Shown here piece by piece: positions 25,568 through 34,098 of a DNA stretch of 64,000 bases. The translations under genes were made by a program, and so were the position numbers. Under the pieces are notes generated by a model that saw only the letters and a program-made list of their open reading frames with translations, was not told the DNA's origin and made no database searches. Location of the stretch: positions 186,001 through 250,000 of the forward strand of contig CAVPXL010000001.1 of assembly GCA_963709765.1 (NCBI GenBank). The letters are read 5' to 3'. Numbering within the stretch: position 1 is the first letter of the stretch; the number at the start of each line of letters is the position of its first letter. Source of the stretch: Roseitranquillus sp963709765. Lineage in GTDB: Bacteria; Pseudomonadota; Alphaproteobacteria; Rhodobacterales; Rhodobacteraceae.

Positions 25568-26508
25568 ACCGGGTTCGGCAGCGCCCGCCCGTCGAGATGG
25601 GCACGTAGGTTTGCGGCAGCCATGCGCCCCATGGCCACCCGCACCTCGAGCGTCGAGGTTCCCAAGTGCGGCAACAGCGTCACGTTCTCCATCCGCCGGA
25701 GCGCTTCCGGCACGCGAGGTTCGTGTTCGTAGACGTCCAGACCCGCCCCCGCGATCAGGCCCCGCTGCAAAGCTTCGATGAGCGCCACCTCGTCTACGAT
25801 ATCGCCGCGCGCGATATTCACGAGGTGCGCCGTCGGCTTCATGCGCGAAAGCGCGTCCGCGTCGATCAGGTGGCGGGTCTGCGGCGTCGCCGGCACGGCG
25901 AGAACGACGATGTCGGCCTGCGACAGGACCTCGTCGAGGGGGGCCTGCCGCGCATTCACGCCCGGATCGTCAACGGTCGAGCGGTTGTGGAACAGGATCT
26001 CCATGCCGAAACCGCCTTGCGCTCGACGGGCAATGGCGCGGCCAATCCTCCCCATGCCGACCACGCCGAGCCTCTTGCCGGTGACGTGCAGCCCGAGCAG
26101 TTGCGTCGGGTGCCATCCTTCCCAGGCGCCGGACCGGACCAGCCGCTCGCCCTCTCCGGCGCGCCGGCAGGTCATCAGGATCAGCGTCATGGCGATGTCG
26201 GCGGTCGCGTCAGTCACGGCGCCGGGTGTATTGCTCACAGCAACGCCGGCCGCGCGGGCCGCATCCACATCGATATGATTGTAGCCTACACCGAAATTCG
26301 CCAGCAGACGCGCCCGGATCGGGCCGGCGAACGCCGCTGCCGAGAACCTGTCGCCCAGCGTCGGCAGGATCGCGTCGTAGTCGGCCAGCGCCTGCGCTGC
26401 TTCGTCCTGCGTCATCGGCACGTTGCTGTCGCGCATCGTGATATCTGCATCGGCGAGATCATCCAGCACGCCTTGCGGCAGCGGCCGCGTCACGAGGATC
26501 TTCGTCAA
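25564..26508 (-). CDS. D-2-hydroxyacid dehydrogenase (glyoxylate reductase type)
   Basis: NAD(P)-dependent reductase of glyoxylate, hydroxypyruvate or a similar 2-oxoacid. It has 314 residues. The N-terminal catalytic half contains NFGVGYNHIDVDAARAAGV; the Rossmann motif is GVVGMGRIGRAIARRA, and the catalytic Arg, Glu and His lie in NIARGDIVDE, the following EHEPRVPEAL stretch and LLPHLGTSTLE. It is similar to GyaR-type enzymes, but the exact substrate is uncertain. It follows csaA with a four-base overlap and so forms part of a proC-csaA-dehydrogenase unit. Confidence 0.9.
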   Translation of the reverse strand: MTKILVTRPLPQGVLDDLADADITMRDSNVPMTQDEAAQALADYDAILPTLGDRFSAAAFAGPIRARLLANFGVGYNHIDVDAARAAGVAVSNTPGAVTDATADIAMTLILMTCRRAGEGERLVRSGAWEGWHPTQLLGLHVTGKRLGVVGMGRIGRAIARRAQGGFGMEILFHNRSTVDDPGVNARQAPLDEVLSQADIVVLAVPATPQTRHLIDADALSRMKPTAHLVNIARGDIVDEVALIEALQRGLIAGAGLDVYEHEPRVPEALRRMENVTLLPHLGTSTLEVRVAMGRMAAANLRAHLDGRALPNPV

Positions 26509-26846
26509 TAGAGCCTCCCGCCCAAGGGAACCTCCTGATCGGCGGCGACGAGAACGACCTCGCCTTCGTCGTCCGGCAGGCCCAGCACCAAAACCTCCGA
26601 CATCATTGGCCCGATCTGCCGCGGCGGGAAGTTGACGACGGCCAGCACCTGCCGCCCGATCAGCCCCTCGACGTCATAGTGCCGCACGATCTGGGCCGAG
26701 GAGCGTTTCTCGCCCAGTTCCTCGCCGAAATCGATCCACAGGCGGATCGCCGGCTTTCGGGCCTCGTGAAACGGCTCTGCACGGGTAACCCGGCCAACGC
26801 GAATGTCGACCCTGGCGAAGTCGTCCCAGCCAATCGTCCCACTCAC
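26505..26846 (-). CDS. csaA: CsaA-like tRNA-binding domain protein
   Basis: 113-residue stand-alone tRNA-binding (EMAP/OB-fold) protein. The family pattern is clear: FARVDIRVGRVTRAEPF, IDFGEELGEKRSSAQIV, then VNFPPRQIGPMMSEVLVLG. In Bacillus CsaA has chaperone and secretion-related activity; in proteobacteria the role is unclear. It overlaps both neighbours by four bases (proC upstream, the hydroxyacid dehydrogenase downstream), indicating tight translational coupling. Confidence 0.92.
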   Translation of the reverse strand: MSGTIGWDDFARVDIRVGRVTRAEPFHEARKPAIRLWIDFGEELGEKRSSAQIVRHYDVEGLIGRQVLAVVNFPPRQIGPMMSEVLVLGLPDDEGEVVLVAADQEVPLGGRLY

Positions 26847-27655
26847 TGGCCCAACTCGCGTGAGCGTTCGGCTGACGCGTGGACGGCTCGCCGCATCAAC
26901 GGCGAAAGACCGGATACGTCGTCCATCAGGACCCGCAACGCGGCCTCGGTCGTGCCTTTCGGGCTGGTTACGGCAATGCGAAGGTCGCCCGGGTCCTCTT
27001 CGGTCTCCAGCGCCAGCGCACCGGCGCCCGCGACCGTCGCCCGCGCAAGACGCAACGCCAGATCCTCGGGCAGACCCTCGGCCACCCCCGCCGCCGTCAT
27101 GGCCTCGATCATGTAAAAGACGTAGGCGGGTCCGGATCCCGAGAGGCCCGTGACCGCGTCCATCAGCTCCTCGTCTGGCAGCCGCACGACATCGCCCACA
27201 GCCGACAGGAGTTCCTCGGCAAGGGCCAGACCACCCTCGCCCGCTGCCTCGTTGCCGACGATGGCGGTGATGCCGCGCCCGATCGCTGCCGGCGTGTTCG
27301 GCATGGCCCGCACCACCGGAGTCCCCGCCCCCAGTGCTTCTTCAATTCGCGCAAGCGGCGTGCCGGCGGCGACCGAGAGAACCATGCAGCGCCCCCCGCC
27401 GATCGGCGAAAGCAGGGGCAATCCGTCGTCCATCATCTGCGGCTTGACGGCCACCACCGCGACCGCCGGATCGTCGGGGACGCCCTCGTTGATCCGGACG
27501 CCCGTGCTCCGCAGCCAGTCCGACGGCGCAGGATCGAGCACGCTGACCGAGGCCTCCGGCACCCCCCGCGCGAGCCAGCCGCGCAGCATCGCACCGCCCA
27601 TCCGCCCGCACCCGAGCAGGACCATCCCGCGGTCCTTCACGTCATCCATTTTCAT
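26843..27655 (-). CDS. proC: Pyrroline-5-carboxylate reductase
   Basis: Last step of proline synthesis: reduction of pyrroline-5-carboxylate with NADPH. The 270-residue protein has the N-terminal Rossmann motif LLGCGRMGGAML, AVKPQMMDDGLP, the VVRAMPNTPAAIGRG segment and the C-terminal signature SGSGPAYVFYMIEAM followed by VTSPKGTTEAAL. It is the first gene of the overlapping proC-csaA-dehydrogenase cluster. The extra N-terminal MKMDDVKDRG is slightly long, so a shorter start is possible. Confidence 0.96.
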   Translation of the reverse strand: MKMDDVKDRGMVLLGCGRMGGAMLRGWLARGVPEASVSVLDPAPSDWLRSTGVRINEGVPDDPAVAVVAVKPQMMDDGLPLLSPIGGGRCMVLSVAAGTPLARIEEALGAGTPVVRAMPNTPAAIGRGITAIVGNEAAGEGGLALAEELLSAVGDVVRLPDEELMDAVTGLSGSGPAYVFYMIEAMTAAGVAEGLPEDLALRLARATVAGAGALALETEEDPGDLRIAVTSPKGTTEAALRVLMDDVSGLSPLMRRAVHASAERSRELGQ

Positions 27656-27688
27656 ATGCTGCCTCCCCGTCGCTGGCGGGGCGCGAGA

Positions 27689-28189
27689 CTAGGCGCGTCC
27701 GTAAGCCTCGGCAATGGCGACCTGCATCGCGTCTTTCGGGGTACGATCGCCCCAGGCCACAAGCTGGAAGGCCGGGTAGAACCGCTCCGCCGCCGAGACC
27801 GCCGAGGCGATCAGCCGATCGATCTGCTGCGGAACCGCAAGCTGACCGCCCGATAGTACCAGTCCGTAGCGCCAGACCATCAGGTTCTGCGCTGCCCAGA
27901 AGGTGAAGGCGCCGGTCCAGCACGCATCGTTGGCGCTGTTGATCGTCTCGTAGAGCGCCGGCAGCCGCCTTTCCGGCGGCTCCAGGTCGAACGTCGAGAC
28001 CAACCGCAATGTCTCATCGATCCCGGACCAGGCCAACGTGATCGAATAGGTTCGCCACTTGCCCTCGACCGCCATCGCGATCTGGTCCTCGCCGATCCGG
28101 TCGAAATCCCAGTCGTGCGCTTCGGCGATGTGCTCGACGATGTCGATCGGGTCGAGGTCCTCGGTTGAATATTCTTCGATGAAGGACAT
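27689..28189 (-). CDS. YbjN domain-containing protein
   Basis: 166-residue cytoplasmic protein of the YbjN (DUF1790) family, common beside proC in alphaproteobacteria. It starts MSFIEEYSTEDLDPIDIVEH and contains the family segments WRTYSITLAWSGIDETLRLV and NDACWTGAFTFWAAQNLMVW. The fold resembles type III secretion chaperones. Its function is unknown; E. coli YbjN affects stress and motility phenotypes. It lies 33 bases upstream of proC. Confidence 0.88.
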   Translation of the reverse strand: MSFIEEYSTEDLDPIDIVEHIAEAHDWDFDRIGEDQIAMAVEGKWRTYSITLAWSGIDETLRLVSTFDLEPPERRLPALYETINSANDACWTGAFTFWAAQNLMVWRYGLVLSGGQLAVPQQIDRLIASAVSAAERFYPAFQLVAWGDRTPKDAMQVAIAEAYGRA

Positions 28190-28429
28190 GGCGCGGCCTC
28201 CCGTTTTTGAGCCTGCCGCAGGCGAAGATCACCTACAACACCTCGGTGCCTGCTCAAGGTCCGGCGGAACGAACCGCCGCCCTCACTACATATGGTGGGA
28301 GAGGACGCGAACTCTGTAAAGTGGAAACTGGCACGACGCCTTCGCGCAGCACGCGACACTAGGGGCCGTCGGACCAGAACTTGCTCTCTCTGCTCACGGA
28401 GCGCGTCGAATGGGATCGATCCGAAGGCG

Positions 28430-28699
28430 TCAGTCGCCCGCGGCGGCGCTCTTTTCGCGATGGAGCGATTCGAGCTTTTCCACCCGCGCCTTCAGCAACT
28501 CGTTCTCCTCACGGGCCTTCTGGGCCATGGCCCGAACCGCGTCGAATTCCTCGCGGGTCACGAAATCGCGATCGGCAAGCCAACGGTCGATCATCCCCTT
28601 CATCGCCGTCTCGGCCTCCTCACGGGCGCCTTGCGCCACTCCCATCGCATTGGTTGCCAGTTGCGAAAGGTCGTCGAGGATCTTGTTGCGGGTCTGCAT
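28430..28699 (-). CDS. Accessory factor UbiK family protein (BMFP domain)
   Basis: 89-residue coiled-coil protein of the BMFP/YqiC family; the E. coli member UbiK assists ubiquinone biosynthesis complexes at the membrane. It reads MQTRNKILDDLSQLATNAMG, then REEAETAMKGMIDRWLADRD, VTREEFDAVRAMAQKAREEN and a C-terminal heptad coil (LLKARVEKLESL). ATG at 28699 was chosen from the family N-terminus. It is divergent from lgt with 92 bases between the starts. Confidence 0.87.
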   Translation of the reverse strand: MQTRNKILDDLSQLATNAMGVAQGAREEAETAMKGMIDRWLADRDFVTREEFDAVRAMAQKAREENELLKARVEKLESLHREKSAAAGD

Positions 28700-28791
28700 G
28701 GTCGGTCTCCGGTCAGAACAGCCCTTGATATGGGCAGGCAGCGCCCGGGCGCAAGGTTGACACCGGTTCGAGGCCAAGGGCACCTGCGGCC

Positions 28792-29692
28792 ATGCAGCTG
28801 GCCATTCCGTTTCCGCCAATCGATCCCGAAATCTTCTCGATCCACCTCATGGGGATCGAGCTCGCGCTGCGCTGGTATGCCGATGGCCTATATCGCGGGC
28901 ATTCTCATCGGTTGGCGACTGGCGCTGGCCGCGCTGCATAGGCCGCGACTCTGGCCCGACGAGCGGCCGCCCATGAGCGCGGCGCAACTCGACGATTTCC
29001 TCACCTGGTTGATACTCGGTATCCTTCTCGGAGGACGGCTTGGCTTCGTGCTGTTCTACCAGCCCGCCTACTACGCGGCCCACCCGGCCGAGATCCCGAT
29101 GCTCTGGCAGGGGGGGATGTCCTTCCACGGCGGGTTGATCGGCGTGATCGCGGCCGCCTGGATATTCACCGCGCGCCACGCTTTGCCGCGGGCTTCGGTG
29201 GCCGATCTGCTGGCGATCGGAACGCCGCCCGGTCTCCTGCTCGGCAGGATCGCCAACTTCATCAACGCCGAGCTCTGGGGTGCCCCCACAACCCTGCCAT
29301 GGGGAGTGATCTTCCCCGGTCCGCGCGCACAGGACTGTCCGGGAGCGGATGGGTTATGCGCACGCCATCCAAGCCAGCTCTACGAAGCCGGGCTGGAGGG
29401 GCTCGCGCTTGGCGCTCTGCTGGTCTGGGTGGTCTGGCGGCGCGGCTGGCTGAAGGCGCCGGGGCGGGTGTTCGGCCTCTTCATCGCTGGCTACGGAGTC
29501 GCTCGATTCGTGGTGGAGTTCGTGCGTCAATCGGATCCTCAATTCGTGACGGCCGACAATCCGGCGGGATACATTGTGCGTCTGGGCGAAGCGGGTCTCA
29601 GCATGGGTCAGCTTTTGTCGCTGCCCATGATCGTTTTCGGACTCTGGCTGATCCTGCGGACGCAGCGGAGCCCCCGCCGGCGCACGGCATGA
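28792..29692 (+). pseudogene. lgt: Prolipoprotein diacylglyceryl transferase, frameshifted in this sequence
   Basis: Essential inner-membrane enzyme that attaches diacylglycerol to the lipobox cysteine of prolipoproteins. The ATG frame reads MQLAIPFPPIDPEIFSIHLM and IELALRWYA, the correct Lgt start. The continuation (MAYIAGILIGWRLAL, FLTWLILGILLGGRLGFVLF, the HGG and GRIANFINAELWG segments) lies one frame over. One extra base in tatgccgatg (28876-28885) explains it: with the base removed the protein reads RWYAMAYIAG. The stop overlaps the next gene (ATGA). Because this window encodes lipoproteins and Lgt is essential, I think the insertion is a sequence error, not a true null allele. Confidence 0.85.
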
Positions 29693-30753
29693 CGCCGCTT
29701 GCGCGCAAGATCGCTCGACGCATCGCCGCGACAGGACCGCTCACCGTGGCGGATTATATGGCTGAGTGCCTGCTTGATCCCGCGCATGGCTACTACGCCA
29801 CCCGCGATCCATTCGGGGAGACCGGCGATTTCACCACGGCCCCCGAGATCAGCCAGATGTTCGGCGAACTGCTCGGATTGGCGCTGGCGCAAGCCTGGCT
29901 CGATCAGGGACGGCTGGCGCCCGCCGTGCTGGCCGAACCGGGACCAGGGCGCGGAACCCTGATGGTCGATCTCGTGCGGGCCGCGCGGGCCGTTCCGGAC
30001 TTCGGGGCGGCGATGAACGTTCACCTCGTGGAGGCCTCGCCCGCCTTGCGCGCACGCCAGGCAGAGCGGCTTCCCGACGCCACTTGGCACGACACGGTCG
30101 AGACCCTGCCACAGAGAGCGTTGTACCTCGTGGCAAACGAGTTCTTCGACGCGCTGCCCATCCGCCAATTCGTGCGAGCCGGAGCCGGATGGCGGGAGCG
30201 GATGATCGGCCTGCGCGAAGGAGCGTTGGCCTTTGGCCTCAGTGATCCGGCACCCGTGGCCGCTCTCGCCCACCGCCTTGATGACACGCAAGACGGCGAG
30301 ATCGTGGAAACCTGCGCGCCCGCCGTTGCGATCGTCTCCCACATCGCCGGACACATCGCGCGCCACGGTGGCATGGCGATCGTACTCGACTATGGCGGCT
30401 GGCGCTCTTCCGGGGACACGCTTCAGGCGATCAGGAACCATCGGTTTGCCGAGCCTCTGGCGGAACCGGGCGAAGCCGATCTGACGGCGCATGTGGATTT
30501 CGAAGCCCTCGCGACCGCCGCGACCGAAGCGGGCGCGGCGTGCACGCCGATGGAGCGCCAGGGTGTGCTTCTGGAACGGCTGGGCATCACGGCCCGGGCA
30601 CAGGCATTGGCGCGAAACCTGTCGGGCAGCACGCTCGACGCGCACGTCGCGGCGCATCGGCGCTTGACCCACCCCGCCGAAATGGGAGACCTCTTCAAGG
30701 CAATCGCCATCCATCCACCCGGCCACCCGCCTCCGCCTGGTTTCACGGCATGA
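29689..30753 (+). CDS. SAM-dependent methyltransferase, MidA/NDUFAF7 family
   Basis: 354-residue class I methyltransferase (DUF185). The mitochondrial relative NDUFAF7 methylates an arginine of a complex I subunit; a similar role here is inferred only. Features include DYMAECLLDPAHGYYATRDP, FGETGDFTTAPEISQMFGE, the SAM motif LAEPGPGRGTLMVDL and VANEFFDALPIRQFV. ATG at 29689 overlaps the lgt stop, and its own stop overlaps pgeF, both as ATGA. The order lgt-midA-pgeF is an overlapping operon. Confidence 0.92.
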   Translation: MTPLARKIARRIAATGPLTVADYMAECLLDPAHGYYATRDPFGETGDFTTAPEISQMFGELLGLALAQAWLDQGRLAPAVLAEPGPGRGTLMVDLVRAARAVPDFGAAMNVHLVEASPALRARQAERLPDATWHDTVETLPQRALYLVANEFFDALPIRQFVRAGAGWRERMIGLREGALAFGLSDPAPVAALAHRLDDTQDGEIVETCAPAVAIVSHIAGHIARHGGMAIVLDYGGWRSSGDTLQAIRNHRFAEPLAEPGEADLTAHVDFEALATAATEAGAACTPMERQGVLLERLGITARAQALARNLSGSTLDAHVAAHRRLTHPAEMGDLFKAIAIHPPGHPPPPGFTA

Positions 30754-31505
30754 CCCTCGAGATCATCACCTCGCCGCTTCTCGAACCGCTTCGGCACGGT
30801 TTCTTCACACGCCGTGGGGGCGCGTCGTCAGGCGTGTTCGCAGGGCTGAATTGCGGCGGAGGGTCCAGCGATCAGGCCGAGGCGGTCCGGATAAACCGCA
30901 CCCGAGTCGCGGCGGCCGCGGGCGTCCCGCCCGAAGCGCTGATCGGGATGCACCAGATCCATTCATCCCGCGCCGTCCTGATCGATGGGCAATTGGCCGA
31001 ACCAGAAAAAGCCGACGCTCTGGTGACGACCACGCCGGGTCTGGCGCTCGCCGTCCTGACGGCCGATTGCCAGCCCGTGCTTATGGCGGACGCGTCTGCC
31101 GGCGTGATCGCGGCGGCCCATGCGGGCTGGCGTGGCGCACTCGCGGGCCTGCTCGAGGGAACGATCGACGTCATGGAAGCTGCCGGCGCGCGCCGGGCAA
31201 ACATCCGCGCCGTCATCGGCCCCGCGATCAGCCAGCGCGCCTATGAGGTCGGTCCGGAACTCTTCGAGGACGTGACAGCCGAGGACCCGGGCGCGGCACG
31301 CTTTTTTGCCAATGGCGACGGGGATCGGCTGTTGTTCGACCTGCCGGGTTATGGCCTCGCCCGGTTGCGGGCTGCCGGCATAGGCGAAGCGGAATGGACA
31401 CGCCATTGCACCTATTCCGACCCCACCCGCTTCTTTTCGTATCGAAGGGCAACGCATCAGAAGGAGGCTGATTACGGCCGCCTGATCTCGATCATCCGCC
31501 TCTGA
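30750..31505 (+). CDS. pgeF: Purine nucleoside phosphorylase/laccase-like protein PgeF (YfiH family)
   Basis: 251-residue protein of the YfiH/DUF152 family. Relatives are zinc-dependent purine nucleoside phosphorylases (and, in E. coli, correct peptidoglycan precursor errors). The zinc ligands sit in MHQIHSSRA, TADCQPVLM and AHAGWRGALAG. ATG at 30750 overlaps the upstream methyltransferase stop (ATGA). An older label, polyphenol oxidase, refers to the same family. Confidence 0.9.
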   Translation: MTLEIITSPLLEPLRHGFFTRRGGASSGVFAGLNCGGGSSDQAEAVRINRTRVAAAAGVPPEALIGMHQIHSSRAVLIDGQLAEPEKADALVTTTPGLALAVLTADCQPVLMADASAGVIAAAHAGWRGALAGLLEGTIDVMEAAGARRANIRAVIGPAISQRAYEVGPELFEDVTAEDPGAARFFANGDGDRLLFDLPGYGLARLRAAGIGEAEWTRHCTYSDPTRFFSYRRATHQKEADYGRLISIIRL

Positions 31506-31514
31506 TGCGGCCGC

Positions 31515-32015
31515 TCATGCCAGTTGGCGGATCCGGTCTTCCAGAACGTCGAACGGCACGCCGGGCTCATCCTTGGCGTTGCGGATCACCAGCGACGTCT
31601 TGACGCTCGCCACGTTCTTTGCCGCCGTCAGATCTTCGGTGAGGAAGCGCTGGAAGGAGGAGAGATCGGGCGCCACGCATTTCAGGATGAAATCGACCTC
31701 GCCGTTCAGCATGTGACACTCGCGCACGAGCGGCCAGGCCCGGCAACGACCTTCAAATGCGGACAGGTCCGCCTCCGATTGCCGCTCGAGCCCCACCATC
31801 GCGAAAACCTGCACCTCGAAGCCGAGTTGACGCGCATCGACCTCGGCGTGATAGCCACTGATGTAGCCCGCCTCTTCCAGCGTCCGGACGCGGCGCAGGC
31901 ACGGCGGCGCAGAAATGCCGACGCGTCGCGCCAGTTCCACGTTGGTCATGCGCCCGTCGGATTGCAGCTCTGCCAGGATCTTCCTGTCGATCGGATCGAG
32001 CTTGTTACCCGGCAT
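31515..32015 (-). CDS. Lrp/AsnC family transcriptional regulator
   Basis: 166-residue DNA-binding protein. The N-terminal winged helix-turn-helix is LDPIDRKILAELQSDGRMTN then VELARRVGISAPPCLRRVR, and the C-terminal RAM effector domain follows (VFAMVGLERQ, CHMLNGEVDFILKCVAPDL). ATG at 32015 follows a good binding site (gggagaggca). It is divergent from trxB. Lrp family members respond to amino acids; its ligand and targets are not visible here. Confidence 0.92.
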   Translation of the reverse strand: MPGNKLDPIDRKILAELQSDGRMTNVELARRVGISAPPCLRRVRTLEEAGYISGYHAEVDARQLGFEVQVFAMVGLERQSEADLSAFEGRCRAWPLVRECHMLNGEVDFILKCVAPDLSSFQRFLTEDLTAAKNVASVKTSLVIRNAKDEPGVPFDVLEDRIRQLA

Positions 32016-32184
32016 TGCCTCTCCCTTCCAAATTTTGCGAACCTTACGCTTGCGCCAGATTGTCGGCAACATTGTTTCAAGCGCCAAAGCGAGCCGCCGC
32101 CTTTCGCGGCGCATGGCGGCAACTGGCCTTCCACCTCGGACAAGGCACGTCTATATCCCCCTCGCCGAAGTCAAGGAGGCACGC

Positions 32185-33186
32185 ATGGCCGAGACGCGTC
32201 ACACCAAGGTCCTGATCGTGGGGTCCGGCCCGGCCGGTTATACGGCGGGAATCTATGCCGCGCGGGCTATGCTCGACCCGGTCCTGATCCAGGGCATACA
32301 GCCGGGCGGACAGCTGACCATCACCACGGACGTGGAAAACTGGCCGGGCGAGGCATCGATCCTCGGACCCGACCTGATGGACAAGATGGAAGCCCATGCG
32401 CGTGCGACCGGAGTCGAGATCATCTCGGACTACATCGCGTCGGTTGATCTGTCCCGGCGGCCCTTCAGGGCGCAGGCCGACAGCGGCACGACATGGACGG
32501 CCGACGCCCTCATCCTCGCGACCGGGGCGCAAGCGCGCTGGCTCGGCCTCGACTCCGAGGAACGCTTCAAGGGCCACGGCGTCTCGGCCTGCGCCACTTG
32601 TGACGGCTTCTTCTATCGCGGTCAGGAAGTGGTCGTAATCGGCGGCGGCAACACGGCAGTCGAAGAGGCGCTCTTCCTGACCAACTTCGCCAGCAAGGTG
32701 ACCGTCGTGCATCGTCGGGACGAGTTTCGTGCCGAAAAGATCCTGCAGGAGCGGTTGTTCAAGAACCCAAGATCGAGGTCGTCTGGGACCACGTGCTCGA
32801 CGAAGTACTCGGCAGCGACGATCCCCTTGAGCGTCGAACGGGCCCGTATCGCCCACGCCCGGACTGGCAAGACCCGCGAAATCGCATGTACCGGCGTCTT
32901 CATCGCGATCGGGCACGCGCCAGCCTCCGAACTCGTGCGCGAGCAACTCGAGACTCATCACGGCGGATACGTGGTCACCAGGCCCGACAGCACGGCCACC
33001 TCGGTGGCGGGCGTATTCGCCGCGGGCGATCTGACGGATCACATTTATCGGCAGGCGGTAACCAGCGCCGGCATGGGCTGCATGGCCGCGCTTGAGGCGG
33101 AGCGTTTTCTCTCAGAGACAGGCGCAGACTCGGGCAAGACCGTCTCGGCACCACTCGGATGGGGCGCAGAGGTGGAGACAGGGTGA
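32185..33186 (+). CDS. trxB: Thioredoxin-disulfide reductase with paired frameshifts
   Basis: Flavoenzyme that reduces thioredoxin with NADPH. It has 333 residues, with FAD motif GSGPAGYTAGIYAA, redox pair CATC in ACATCDGFFYRG, NADPH motif VIGGGNTAVEEALFL and AAGDLTDHIYRQAVTSAG. Between 32767 and 32831 (about residues 195-216) the encoded stretch NPRSRSSGTTCSTKYSAATI is alien. The neighbouring frame there reads KIEVVWDHVLDEVLGSDDPL, exactly as expected for TrxB. One missing C and one extra base, compensating each other, explain this; probably sequence errors. Ribosome binding site aaggagg precedes the ATG. Confidence 0.9.
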   Translation: MAETRHTKVLIVGSGPAGYTAGIYAARAMLDPVLIQGIQPGGQLTITTDVENWPGEASILGPDLMDKMEAHARATGVEIISDYIASVDLSRRPFRAQADSGTTWTADALILATGAQARWLGLDSEERFKGHGVSACATCDGFFYRGQEVVVIGGGNTAVEEALFLTNFASKVTVVHRRDEFRAEKILQERLFKNPRSRSSGTTCSTKYSAATIPLSVERARIAHARTGKTREIACTGVFIAIGHAPASELVREQLETHHGGYVVTRPDSTATSVAGVFAAGDLTDHIYRQAVTSAGMGCMAALEAERFLSETGADSGKTVSAPLGWGAEVETG

Positions 33187-33421
33187 TCCGATGCCCGCAC
33201 TTCTGATGCTTTTCGGCCACAGTCGCTGCCCACAGCGAAGCTGGTTATTTTGTCCGCCGGAACCGCACGGTCGCCTAACGTGTTGCAGTCCGGATACGGG
33301 TTAAGTCCGGACACGCGGCCGTCCAGAGGCGGCGGCTGCATTGAGGAAGATCGGCACATCGAACGCCGGGGAACTCGGTCCGGATCCGACCCGAAGCGGA
33401 ACACTGGAACCGGATTTGCCG

Positions 33422-33934
33422 ATGGACGCAGCAGGACAGCCGAACGCACTGGAGGGCGCCAGGATCATCGTCGTCGAGGACGAGGTGATCCTTGCGCTCG
33501 ACATCACCCTGACGCTGGAAGATGCGGGCGCCAAGATCGTTGGTCCCTTCTACAGACTATCGGCGGCGCTGGCGTGCGAGGACACGACTGCGGTGGACGC
33601 CGCTGTCCTCGACGTTGATCTCGACGGCGCCGAAGTCTTTCCTCTTGCCGAACGGCTGGATGAGGCTGGCGTCCCTTTCGTTTTCCATACCGCGCGAACC
33701 TTCGACGCGCGTGAATTCCCGCGCGCCGCAATCTGCCCCAAGCCATGCACGTCGGACCGTCTGGTCAACGCATTGTGCCGGGTTATTGCAGACAAATCGG
33801 ACCAGAAAACGCGACTCCGCCGCCGCACACTGACGCACAGGCGGCGCCGACGCTGTTCAGTGGACGCTGACCGGCGACAAGTCGTTCTGCCGGGCCAGCA
33901 GAAAGGCCAGCTTCCTGTTCCCGACGAGGGCTAA
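33422..33934 (+). CDS. Single-domain response regulator
   Basis: CheY-like receiver protein. From ATG 33422 the acidic pair is E19/D20 in IIVVEDEVILALD, the phosphoacceptor D64 in LDVDLDG, T90 in FHTAR and K107 in CPKPC. This style (VVEDEVILALDITLTLEDAG) is typical of orphan receivers tied to HWE or HisKA2 kinases in alphaproteobacteria. A TTG at 33341 would add 27 residues. After about residue 127 the sequence becomes an arginine-rich tail overlapping the convergent DUF1150 gene, so the true end may be earlier. No kinase is adjacent. Confidence 0.78.
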   Translation: MDAAGQPNALEGARIIVVEDEVILALDITLTLEDAGAKIVGPFYRLSAALACEDTTAVDAAVLDVDLDGAEVFPLAERLDEAGVPFVFHTARTFDAREFPRAAICPKPCTSDRLVNALCRVIADKSDQKTRLRRRTLTHRRRRRCSVDADRRQVVLPGQQKGQLPVPDEG

Positions 33935-34084
33935 CCGCTCTCCCTCCGCCGAATGAACTGCGTAGACGCGAACCACATCGCCGGTCTGGCGACGCACATC
34001 GTCGGGCAGTTCTGCGGTCTCAACCGTACGAACATAAACCAGCCGGTCATCCGGCGGCGGGGCGTGACGTGTCGGTGTGTCCAT
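33857..34084 (-). CDS. DUF1150 family protein
   Basis: 75-residue protein beginning MDTPTRHAPPPDDRLVYVRT and ending with the family signature ALVGNRKLAFLLARQNDLSP. DUF1150 has unknown function and in alphaproteobacteria usually follows an hsp20 gene, as here. ATG at 34084 is preceded by aaggagg, which overlaps the hsp20 stop region; an ATG at 34102 that overlaps the stop is less likely. The 3' end overlaps the response regulator tail by 78 bases. Confidence 0.88.
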   Translation of the reverse strand: MDTPTRHAPPPDDRLVYVRTVETAELPDDVRRQTGDVVRVYAVHSAEGERLALVGNRKLAFLLARQNDLSPVSVH

Positions 34085-34098
34085 TTGATTACCCTCCT

